NCBI RefSeq assembly: GCF_036231355.1
Contig: NZ_CP109496.1
Span: 5,766,001-5,830,000, forward strand
DNA length: 64,000 nt
Direction of reading: 5' to 3'
Origin: Streptomyces sp. NBC_01431
GTDB taxonomy: Bacteria > Actinomycetota > Actinomycetes > Streptomycetales > Streptomycetaceae
Shown: positions 43,950 to 51,061 of the stretch, piece after piece
Numbering within the stretch: position 1 is the stretch's first letter
How the letters are laid out: each line of letters opens with the position of its first letter
Position numbers and translations under genes: made by a program
Notes under the pieces: generated by a model
What the model saw: the letters and a program-made list of their open reading frames with translations, nothing else
Databases searched by the model: none
Told to the model about the DNA's origin: nothing

Positions 43950-43987
43950 ACGCACGTCCGCCGAACTCCCCCGGAAAAGGTGTCGAG

Positions 43988-44980
43988 ATGACCGTTGCCG
44001 TCGATGGCGCGGCCCCCACGAACGCGTCCAAGGCGCGCAGGGGGCTGCCGGAGCGCCTCAGGCAGTCCTGGCAGAAGCACTGGTACGCGTACGCGATGGT
44101 CGCGCCGATCGTCGTCGTGCTCGGCGTCCTGGTGCTCTATCCGCTCGTCCAGGGCGTCTACTACACGCTCACCGACGCCAACAGCCTCAACTCGGCACGC
44201 ACCATCGGCGCCAACCACATCGACGCGACCTACGAGTTCGTCGGGCTGCACAACTACGCGGACGTCCTGTGGGGGCCGACCGCCTGGGACCGGTTCTGGT
44301 CGCACTTCATCTGGACCGTCGTGTGGACCGTCGCCTGTGTGACCCTGCACTACGTCATCGGGCTCGCGCTCGCCCTGCTGCTTAACCAGAAGCTGCGCGG
44401 CCGCACCTTCTACCGGATGATGCTGATCCTGCCCTGGGCGGTCCCCACCTTCGTCACCGTCTTCTCCTGGCGCCTGATGCTCAGCGACTCCGGCATCGTC
44501 AACACCGCGCTCGGCACGCTCCACCTGCCGCAGCCCCAGTGGCTGGAGGAGCCGCACTTCCAGCAGCTCGCCGCGATCCTCGTCAACACCTGGGTCGGTG
44601 TGCCCTTCATGATGGTGTCGCTGCTCGGCGGGCTCCAGTCGATCTCCGCCGACCTGTACGAGGCCGCCGAGATGGACGGCGCGAGCGCCTGGCAGCGTTT
44701 CCGCCACGTCACCCTGCCGGGGCTGCGCCCGGTCAGCGCCACGGTCGTGCTGCTCGGCATCATCTGGACGTTCAACCAGTTCGTGATCATCTTCCTGCTG
44801 TTCGGCAACGGCGGCGCCCCCGACGCCCAGATCCTCGTCACCTGGGCCTACCGGCTCGGCTTCGGACAGCAGCCCCGCGACTTCGCGCAGTCCGCCACCT
44901 ACGGCGTGCTGCTGCTCTCCATCCTGATCGTCTTCACCTCCTTCTACCGTCGCTGGCTGGCCCGCAATGAACAGGTCTGA
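43988..44980 (+). CDS. malF: Maltodextrin ABC transporter permease, MalF-like
   Basis: A 330-residue inner-membrane permease with six hydrophobic segments, the first after a ~35-residue basic tail (LRQSWQKHW). The EAA loop EAAEMDGASAWQRFRHVTLPGL near residue 225 is the contact site for the ATPase. AAAAGG precedes the ATG. It forms the heterodimeric channel with MalG. No ATPase gene is in the cluster; in Streptomyces the shared MsiK protein serves several sugar transporters, which is the likely partner here. Confidence 0.9.
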   Translation: MTVAVDGAAPTNASKARRGLPERLRQSWQKHWYAYAMVAPIVVVLGVLVLYPLVQGVYYTLTDANSLNSARTIGANHIDATYEFVGLHNYADVLWGPTAWDRFWSHFIWTVVWTVACVTLHYVIGLALALLLNQKLRGRTFYRMMLILPWAVPTFVTVFSWRLMLSDSGIVNTALGTLHLPQPQWLEEPHFQQLAAILVNTWVGVPFMMVSLLGGLQSISADLYEAAEMDGASAWQRFRHVTLPGLRPVSATVVLLGIIWTFNQFVIIFLLFGNGGAPDAQILVTWAYRLGFGQQPRDFAQSATYGVLLLSILIVFTSFYRRWLARNEQV

Positions 44981-44987
44981 TGCCCCC

Positions 44988-45839
44988 ATGGCTACCAAGG
45001 TCGTTTCCCGGGACCACGGCAGGCGCCGCACCGCCGTCCTGTCGCACCTGGCGCTGGGCGTCGCCAGCCTCGTCGCCCTGTTCCCCATCGCGTGGCTGGT
45101 CTTCATCTCGCTCGGCCCGGACAAGGACGACTACCTGCACCCCGGCCGCATCTGGTCGAAGATCACCTTCTCCAACTACGCGTTCGTCACCGAGCACACC
45201 AGGTTCTTCACCTGGCTCGGCAACACCGCCCTGATCGCCCTCCTCACCTGTGTGATCGGCGTGATGTTCGCGGCGACCACCGGTTACGCGGTCTCCCGGA
45301 TGCGCTTCCCCGGCTACCGCAAGCTGATGTGGGTGCTGCTCGTCACCCAGATGTTCCCGATCGCCGTGCTGATCGTGCCGATGTACCAGATCCTCGGCGA
45401 CCTCGGCCTCATCGACACCTACGGCGGCCTGATCCTCGTGTACTGCTCCACCGCGGTGCCGTACTGCGCCTGGATGCTCAAGGGGTACTTCGACTCGATC
45501 CCCATCGAGATCGACGAGGCGGGCCGGGTCGACGGACTCACCCCGTTCGGCACCTTCTTCCGCTTGATCCTGCCGCTCGCCCGGCCGGGCCTGGCGGTCG
45601 CCGCCTTCTACACCTGCCTCACCGCGTGGGGCGAGGTGGCGTTCGCCTCCACCTTCATGCTCGACGACAGCAAGTACACGCTCGCCGTGGGCCTCTCCAG
45701 CTTCGTCAGCCAGCACGACGCCCAGTGGAACTACATGGCCGCCACCGCCGTACTCATCGCGATCCCGGTCTCCGCCGTGTTCTACCTGGTGCAGAAGCAC
45801 CTGGTCACCGGCATGACCGCGGGCGCCACCAAGGGATGA
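44988..45839 (+). CDS. malG: Maltodextrin ABC transporter permease, MalG-like
   Basis: A 283-residue permease with six hydrophobic segments and the EAA loop EIDEAGRVDGLTPFGTFFRLILPLA near residue 175, and MFPIAVLIVPMYQILGDLGLIDT as the family's signature before it. The gene starts 7 nt after the malF stop at ATG 44988; an in-frame ATG at 44967 overlapping malF is the alternative. Ribosome site weak, so coupling to malF is likely. Works with MalE and MalF. Confidence 0.88.
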   Translation: MATKVVSRDHGRRRTAVLSHLALGVASLVALFPIAWLVFISLGPDKDDYLHPGRIWSKITFSNYAFVTEHTRFFTWLGNTALIALLTCVIGVMFAATTGYAVSRMRFPGYRKLMWVLLVTQMFPIAVLIVPMYQILGDLGLIDTYGGLILVYCSTAVPYCAWMLKGYFDSIPIEIDEAGRVDGLTPFGTFFRLILPLARPGLAVAAFYTCLTAWGEVAFASTFMLDDSKYTLAVGLSSFVSQHDAQWNYMAATAVLIAIPVSAVFYLVQKHLVTGMTAGATKG

Positions 45840-45855
45840 GCCAGGGCCCCGCCCC

Positions 45856-45887
45856 GGCCCCCGAACGCACCAGGTTTCTCGGGGGCC
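45856..45887 (+). terminator. Hairpin between malG and the right aglA copy
   Basis: GGCCCCCGA (45856-45864) pairs with TCGGGGGCC (45879-45887), with a 14-nt loop. It is a possible partial terminator before the glucosidase gene. Confidence 0.4.
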
Positions 45888-45915
45888 CGTGCCCCCCGAC
45901 CCCGTTAAGGACGAC

Positions 45916-47559
45916 ATGACCCAGCACATCGCTGCCCCCCGCCCCCAGACCACCGGCACCCAGTGGTGGCGGGACGCCGTGATCTACCAGGTCTATCCGC
46001 GCAGCTTCGCCGACGGGAACGGCGACGGCATGGGCGACCTCGAAGGCGTGCGCAGCCGGCTGCCGCACCTGCGCGACCTCGGGGTCGACGCGGTGTGGCT
46101 CTCGCCCTTCTACGCCTCCCCGCAGGCCGACGCCGGCTACGACGTCGCCGACTACCGGGCCATCGACCCGATGTTCGGCACCCTGCTCGACGCCGACGCG
46201 CTGATCCGCGACGCCCACGAGCTGGGCCTGCGCATCATCGTGGACCTCGTACCCAACCACTCCTCCGACCAGCACGAGTGGTTCAAGCGCGCCCTCGCGG
46301 AGGGGCCGGGCTCCCCGCTGCGAGCCCGCTACCACTTCCGCCCCGGCAAGGGCGAGGACGGTCAACTCCCGCCCAACGACTGGGAGTCCATCTTCGGAGG
46401 ACCCGCCTGGACGCGGACGGCCGACGGCGAGTGGTACCTGCACCTGTTCGCCCCCGAGCAGCCCGACCTCAACTGGGACCATCCGGCGGTCGCCGACGAG
46501 TTCCGCTCCATCCTGCGCTTCTGGCTCGACATGGGCGTCGACGGATTCCGCATCGACGTCGCCCACGGCCTGGTCAAGGCTCCCGGCCTGCCCGACATCG
46601 GCGGCGGCGAGCAGCTCAAGCTCCTCGGCAACGACACCATGCCCTTCTTCGACCAGGAGGGCGTCCACGAGATCTACCGCTCCTGGCGCACCATCCTCGA
46701 CGAGTACGACGGCGAGCGCATCGCCGTCGCCGAGGCATGGACCCCCACGGTCGAGCGGACCGCGCTGTACGTCCGCCCCGACGAACTGCACCAGGCCTTC
46801 AACTTCCAGTATCTGGGCGCCCCTTGGGAGGCGGCGGCACTGCGCGAGGTCATCGACGTGTCGCTCGCCGCGATGCGCCCGGTCGGCGCCCCCGCCACCT
46901 GGGTCCTGTCCAACCACGATGTCACCCGGCACGCCACCCGGTTCGCCAACCCGCAGGGCCTGGGCACCCAGCTGCGCACCCCGGGCGACCGCGAACTCGG
47001 CCTGCGCCGGGCGCGCGCGGCCACCCTCCTGATGCTGGCCCTGCCGGGCTCGGCCTACGTCTACCAGGGCGAGGAGCTGGGGCTCCCCGACGTCACCGAC
47101 CTGCCCGACGAGGTGCGCCAGGACCCGTCGTTCTTCCGCGCCGCCGGGCAGGACGGCTTCCGCGACGGCTGCCGCGTCCCGATCCCGTGGACCGCCGAGG
47201 GCAGCTCGTACGGGTTCGGCAGCGGTGGCAGCTGGCTTCCGCAGCCCGACTCCTGGGGCGCGCTGAGCGTCGAGGCGCAGACCGGCGACCCGGACTCGAC
47301 CCTGGAGCTGTACCGCCGGGCCATCGCGGCCCGCCGCGCCCACCCGGGCCTGGGCGCCGGGGACGACGTGCGCTGGCTGGACGCACCGCAGGGCGTGCTG
47401 GCTTTCGCCCGCGAGGGCTTCGTGTGCACGGTGAACCTGACGGCGGAGCCGGTCCGTCTGGCGGTGCCCGGCCGGTTCATCCTGGCGAGCGGTCACGTCG
47501 CACTGGACGGCGACGAGTTCGACCTTCCCTGCGACACGGCCGTGTGGTGGGCGGTGTGA
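45916..47559 (+). CDS. Intracellular alpha-glucosidase (GH13), right copy
   Basis: A 547-residue cytoplasmic GH13 alpha-glucosidase, strongly similar to the left copy. Regions: DLVPNHSSDQH (I), GFRIDVAHGLV (II, nucleophile Asp), AVAEAWTPT (III, Glu), VLSNHDVTRH (IV). A short loop before region I and 13 extra residues (LGTQLRTPGDRE region) distinguish it. Position after malG is, from memory, that of the S. coelicolor aglA gene, so this copy may be the ancestral one. AAGGA lies 4 nt before the ATG. Its stop overlaps the start of the following LacI gene (GTGA). Confidence 0.87.
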   Translation: MTQHIAAPRPQTTGTQWWRDAVIYQVYPRSFADGNGDGMGDLEGVRSRLPHLRDLGVDAVWLSPFYASPQADAGYDVADYRAIDPMFGTLLDADALIRDAHELGLRIIVDLVPNHSSDQHEWFKRALAEGPGSPLRARYHFRPGKGEDGQLPPNDWESIFGGPAWTRTADGEWYLHLFAPEQPDLNWDHPAVADEFRSILRFWLDMGVDGFRIDVAHGLVKAPGLPDIGGGEQLKLLGNDTMPFFDQEGVHEIYRSWRTILDEYDGERIAVAEAWTPTVERTALYVRPDELHQAFNFQYLGAPWEAAALREVIDVSLAAMRPVGAPATWVLSNHDVTRHATRFANPQGLGTQLRTPGDRELGLRRARAATLLMLALPGSAYVYQGEELGLPDVTDLPDEVRQDPSFFRAAGQDGFRDGCRVPIPWTAEGSSYGFGSGGSWLPQPDSWGALSVEAQTGDPDSTLELYRRAIAARRAHPGLGAGDDVRWLDAPQGVLAFAREGFVCTVNLTAEPVRLAVPGRFILASGHVALDGDEFDLPCDTAVWWAV

Positions 47560-48593
47560 GCCATCCCGGGCAGCCGGGCGGGCCGCGGCTCGCCGAGATC
47601 GCGGCGCAGGCCGCGGTCAGCGAGGCCACCGTCAGCCGCGTGCTCAACGCGAAGCCCGGGGTCTCCGACCCCACCCGCCAGCGTGTGCTCGCCGCCCTGG
47701 ACGTCCTCGGCTGGGAACGCCCGGCCCGGCTGCGCCGACGCAGCGCGGGGCTGATCGGCCTGGTCACCCCGGAGCTGACCAACCCGATCTTCCCCGCGTT
47801 CGCGCAGGCGGTGGAGCAGGTCCTCGCGGGCCACGGCTACACCCCCGTCCTGTGCACCCAACTGCCGGGCGGGCCAACCGAGGACGAACTGGTCGAGCAG
47901 CTGGAGGAGCGCGGCGTCAACGGCATCGTCTTCCTGTCCGGGCTGCACTCGGACACGTCGAGCGACCCGGCCCGCTACCGGGCGCTGGCCGAACGGGGCG
48001 TTCCGTACGTCCTGGTCAACGGCTACAACGAGGCGATCCGCGCACCCTTCGTCTCGCCGGACGACCACGCGGCGATGCGGATGGCGGTGGGTCACCTGGC
48101 CGACCTCGGGCACACCCGCGTCGGCCTCGCGCTCGGCCCGCTGCGCTACGTCCCCTCCCGCCGCAAGACGGAGGGGTTCACCATGGCGCTGGGGGAGCGG
48201 ATGGGGCTGCGGGAGGCGGAGGCCGCGGCGTACGTCCGGCACACGCTGTTCAGCGTGGAGGGCGGCCAGGTGGCCGCGGGCACCCTGCTCGACCAGGGCT
48301 GCACGGGCATCGTCTGCGGCAGCGACATGATGGCGCTGGGCGTGGTGCGCGCGGCCCGCGAACGCGGCCTGGACGTACCGGCGGACGTCTCGGTGGTCGG
48401 CTTCGACGACTCCCAGCTCATCGCCTTCACCGACCCACCCCTCACCACGGTCCGCCAGCCGGTCCAGGCGATGGCGACGGCGGCGGTGTCGGCCCTGCTG
48501 GAGGAAATAGCCGGCACGCCGGTCCAGCAGACGGAGTTCATCTTCCAGCCGGAGCTGGTGGTGCGGGGGTCCACGGCGCGGGCACGGGGCTGA
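47556..48593 (+). CDS. Second LacI-family regulator (malR paralogue)
   Basis: A 345-residue LacI-type repressor with the HTH LAEIAAQAAVSEATVSRVLNAKPGV; the recognition helix SEATVSRVLN is identical to that of malR, so both probably bind the same CTTGCAG operators. The sensor domain is also very similar (SGLHSDTSSDPARYRALAERG versus the malR equivalent). Start GTG overlaps the glucosidase stop, indicating translational coupling. It may respond to a different sugar or fine-tune MalR; not known. Confidence 0.88.
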   Translation: MSHPGQPGGPRLAEIAAQAAVSEATVSRVLNAKPGVSDPTRQRVLAALDVLGWERPARLRRRSAGLIGLVTPELTNPIFPAFAQAVEQVLAGHGYTPVLCTQLPGGPTEDELVEQLEERGVNGIVFLSGLHSDTSSDPARYRALAERGVPYVLVNGYNEAIRAPFVSPDDHAAMRMAVGHLADLGHTRVGLALGPLRYVPSRRKTEGFTMALGERMGLREAEAAAYVRHTLFSVEGGQVAAGTLLDQGCTGIVCGSDMMALGVVRAARERGLDVPADVSVVGFDDSQLIAFTDPPLTTVRQPVQAMATAAVSALLEEIAGTPVQQTEFIFQPELVVRGSTARARG

Positions 48594-48620
48594 AACCCCG
48601 GCCGGTAAGAGCCGTCCGGG

Positions 48621-49091
48621 TCAGAACGGCTTCGTCGGGAGGTACTTGCCGTCCAGGGTGATCACGGCGCGCTCCCCGCCCTCGGGGTCGGCGACCTTCT
48701 TCACGTCCAGCCTGAAGTTGATCGCGCTGATGATGCCGTCCCCGAACTGCTCGTGCACCAGTGCCTTCAGTGTCGTGCCGTACACCTGAAGCATCTCGTA
48801 GAAGCGGTAGATCGTCGGGTCGGTGGGGATGCCGCCGGGGATCGATCCGCGGCTCGGGATGGTCTGGAGCAGCAGCGCGGCGTCGTCGTCCAGGCCGAGC
48901 AGCGCCGCGACGGCCCGTGCGGACTCGGCGGGCAGCGGGTGCTGGCCGAGCACGGCCGCGGTGACGAAGGCGACCGAGAGGCCCGCCGCGTCGGCGATCT
49001 GCTGCCAGGACAGGTCCTTGCGTACCTTCGCCTCTACGGCGCTCGCGGCCAGGGCCTGACGGGCGGTGGTGTCGAACTGGGCGTGGATCAT
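48621..49091 (-). CDS. cynS: Cyanate hydratase (cyanase)
   Basis: Detoxifies cyanate with bicarbonate, giving ammonia and CO2. The 156-residue product matches the family in length and layout: an N-terminal helical HTH-like domain (LSWQQIADAAGLSVAFVTAAVLGQHPLP) and a C-terminal catalytic domain with RFYEMLQVYG (catalytic Arg and Glu), EQFGDGIISAI (catalytic Ser) and LDGKYLPTKPF, the usual C-terminus. It forms a decamer in the cytoplasm in E. coli. AGGAG lies 7 nt before the ATG. It is the second gene after the carbonic anhydrase gene, 80 nt apart. Confidence 0.95.
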   Translation of the reverse strand: MIHAQFDTTARQALAASAVEAKVRKDLSWQQIADAAGLSVAFVTAAVLGQHPLPAESARAVAALLGLDDDAALLLQTIPSRGSIPGGIPTDPTIYRFYEMLQVYGTTLKALVHEQFGDGIISAINFRLDVKKVADPEGGERAVITLDGKYLPTKPF

Positions 49092-49171
49092 GGCGTAACT
49101 CCTGTGGGGTGAAGGGGAGGGTGAGGGTGGCTAGCTGAGTGATTCGTGGTGATTCGTGCTGGTTTAAGGGT

Positions 49172-49792
49172 TCAGGGGCTCAGGGGTTCGAGCAGGGCTT
49201 GATTGGCTTGGGCGGCGGGCCGCTGACCGTCGGTGCCGAGGTCTTCCACCGTCCCCGTCGGGATGTCGTACACCCAGCCGTGCAGCCCGAGCCGGTTCTT
49301 TGCCAACGCGCGGGCCACCGACGGGTGGGTGGCCAGGTTCGCCAGCTGAGCCAGGACGTTGGCGCGTACCAGGGCGTCGAGTTCCCCGGTGCCCGCGCGG
49401 GCCGGTGCGGCGTCGGCGTGGCGCAGCCAGTCGGCGATCGCGGGCAGGCCCGCGAGGTCGTGCCGCTCGGCCAGCGCGGTCATCGCGCCGCAGGCCGAGT
49501 GGCCGCAGACCACGATGTCGCTGACGCCGAGGACGGCGACGGCGTACTCGATGCTGGCCGCGACGCCGTCCGGGCCCGGGGTGTGCGCGGGCACCAGGTT
49601 CCCGGCGGTGCGGATGACGAACAGCTCGCCCGGCTCGCTCTGGGTGATCAGCTCCGGGACCACCCGGGCGTCGGAACAGCTGATGAAGAGCGTCGCGGGG
49701 GTGTGGGTGGCGGCGAGGTAGGCGAAGAGGTCCGCCTTGGTGGGGAAGACGCCGTGCTGGAAGCGCGCGACGCCCTCGGCGAGGTCTTGCAT
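49172..49792 (-). CDS. cynT: Beta-class carbonic anhydrase (CynT-like)
   Basis: Interconverts CO2 and bicarbonate. The 206-residue product has the beta-class zinc ligands: CSDARVVPE (Cys, Asp, Arg dyad) near residue 40, and GHSACGAM (His and Cys) near residue 95, as well as FVIRTAGNLVP. In the cyn operon it recaptures CO2 released by cyanase as bicarbonate so the cell is not drained of it. AAGGGAGAG lies before the ATG at 49792, which is preferred over the upstream in-frame ATG at 49870. Cotranscribed with cynS and divergent from cynR. Confidence 0.92.
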   Translation of the reverse strand: MQDLAEGVARFQHGVFPTKADLFAYLAATHTPATLFISCSDARVVPELITQSEPGELFVIRTAGNLVPAHTPGPDGVAASIEYAVAVLGVSDIVVCGHSACGAMTALAERHDLAGLPAIADWLRHADAAPARAGTGELDALVRANVLAQLANLATHPSVARALAKNRLGLHGWVYDIPTGTVEDLGTDGQRPAAQANQALLEPLSP

Positions 49793-49892
49793 GGTCTCTC
49801 CCTTCGGTGGCTGTCGGCCCCGAGGGGCTGACGGGATCCACCATGCATGAGCTGGAGCTATAGCGTCCAAGTCGTAATTTCGATGTCTGCTA

Positions 49893-49920
49893 TTGGTTAC
49901 GTCTATGACTCATCTAGGGT
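49893..49920 (+). promoter_or_regulatory. cynR promoter (leaderless)
   Basis: TTGGTT (49893-49898), 16-nt spacer, TAGGGT (49915-49920), then 7 nt to the cynR ATG. The start of the transcript should coincide with the start codon. Confidence 0.55.
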
Positions 49921-49927
49921 GGGTTTC

Positions 49928-50824
49928 ATGGCTCCGGAACTACGTCATCTGCGCTATCTGCTCGCCGTCGCCGAGCAGGGCAGCTTCACCCGCGCCGCCG
50001 AAGAGCTGCGCGTCTCCCAGCCCACGCTCTCCCAGCAGGTCAAGCAGCTGGAGCGGGCCGTCGGCGCCCAGCTCCTCGACCGGACCGGACGCTCGGTACG
50101 GCTCACCGACGCGGGCGAGACCTACGCGCACTACGCGCGGCGCGCCCTGCGGGACCTGGCCGCCGCCGAGCGTGCCGTCCTCGACGTCGCCGACCTCTCC
50201 CGCGGCAGCCTGCGGCTGGCGGTGACCCCGACCTTCACCGCGTACCTCGTCGGCCCCCTCGTCGCGGAGCTGCACGCCCGCCACCCCGCGATCACCCTGG
50301 ACGTACGGGAGCTGGCGCAGGACCGCATCGAAGCGGCGCTGCTCGCCGACGAACTCGACCTGGGCATCGCCTTCCATGGTCCGCACCTGCCCGGCATCGA
50401 GGCCACCGCGCTGTTCACCGAGACCCTCGGACTCGTCGTCGGAGCATCGGACGCGGGCGCCCGGGTGCTGCCGGTTCGTGACCTGGCGGAACATCAACTG
50501 GCCCTTCTCAGCGGCGACTTCGCCACCCGCGGGCACATCGACGGCTACCTCGCGCGGCACCGCGTCACCCCGCGCATCGCGATCGAGGCCAACTCCATTC
50601 AGGCGCTGACCGAGATCGTCCGGCGCACCCCGCTCGCCACCGTGCTGCCCGACGCCGTCACGCACGACCACCCCCATCTGGTGCCCGTCGCGCTGGAACC
50701 GCCCCTGCCCGCCCGCACGGTCGTCCTGCTGCGCCGCGAGAGCGCCTATCGGAGCGCGGCGGCACGGGAGTTCACCCGGCTCACCGCCGAACTGGTCCGC
50801 GCCCGCGGCTACGCCCCGGCCTGA
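49928..50824 (+). CDS. cynR: LysR-family regulator of the cyn operon
   Basis: A 298-residue LysR-type activator. The winged helix is at residues about 5-62: LRYLLAVAEQGSFTRAAEELRVSQPTLSQQVKQLERAVGAQLL. The effector domain (residues about 90-295) has SRGSLRLAVTPTFTAYLVGP typical of the CynR group. As in E. coli it is divergent from cynT-cynS and probably activates them with cyanate. Start at 49928 with a good leaderless promoter upstream. Confidence 0.88.
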   Translation: MAPELRHLRYLLAVAEQGSFTRAAEELRVSQPTLSQQVKQLERAVGAQLLDRTGRSVRLTDAGETYAHYARRALRDLAAAERAVLDVADLSRGSLRLAVTPTFTAYLVGPLVAELHARHPAITLDVRELAQDRIEAALLADELDLGIAFHGPHLPGIEATALFTETLGLVVGASDAGARVLPVRDLAEHQLALLSGDFATRGHIDGYLARHRVTPRIAIEANSIQALTEIVRRTPLATVLPDAVTHDHPHLVPVALEPPLPARTVVLLRRESAYRSAAAREFTRLTAELVRARGYAPA

Positions 50825-50892
50825 GCGGCGCCGGAACCGGTGCGCGGGCGGTGACGCCCCGGCCCGAACACCCCGGGCGCGACCGCAACTCC

Positions 50893-50906
50893 TTGCAGCA
50901 GTGCAA
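50893..50906. promoter_or_regulatory. CTTGCAG-type operator upstream of amylase promoter
   Basis: TTGCA-GCAG-TGCAA is a perfect dyad with 4-nt spacer, 29 nt before the -35 hexamer of the amylase gene. Confidence 0.55.
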
Positions 50907-50934
50907 TCTCACGCCTCGGATTCTGCCCAAACCG

Positions 50935-50963
50935 TTGACCAGAGCCTCACCCCCTCCTACGGT
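50935..50963 (+). promoter_or_regulatory. Promoter of the alpha-amylase gene
   Basis: TTGACC (50935-50940), exactly 17 nt, TACGGT (50958-50963): a near-consensus housekeeping sigma (HrdB-type) promoter. Predicted start about 50970, giving a ~92-nt leader. Confidence 0.65.
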
Positions 50964-50987
50964 CACCTGCTCAGAAGTGCTTTCAGT

Positions 50988-50998
50988 CTTGCAGCAAG
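50988..50998. promoter_or_regulatory. CTTGCAG-type operator in amylase leader
   Basis: CTTGC-A-GCAAG, a perfect 11-bp palindrome about 18 nt after the predicted transcript start, suited to block elongation or initiation by a LacI-type repressor. Confidence 0.6.
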
Positions 50999-51061
50999 AA
51001 CATTCAATCCCCGCTGAAACAGCTGAAACACCTCCCCGAGCCGCAGGAGGACCCGCCCCCC

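Noticed and set aside
48594..48620. Terminator after the second LacI gene
   Set aside because: Partial pairing around ACCCCGGCCGG / CCGTCCGGGT is broken by mismatches; too weak to list.
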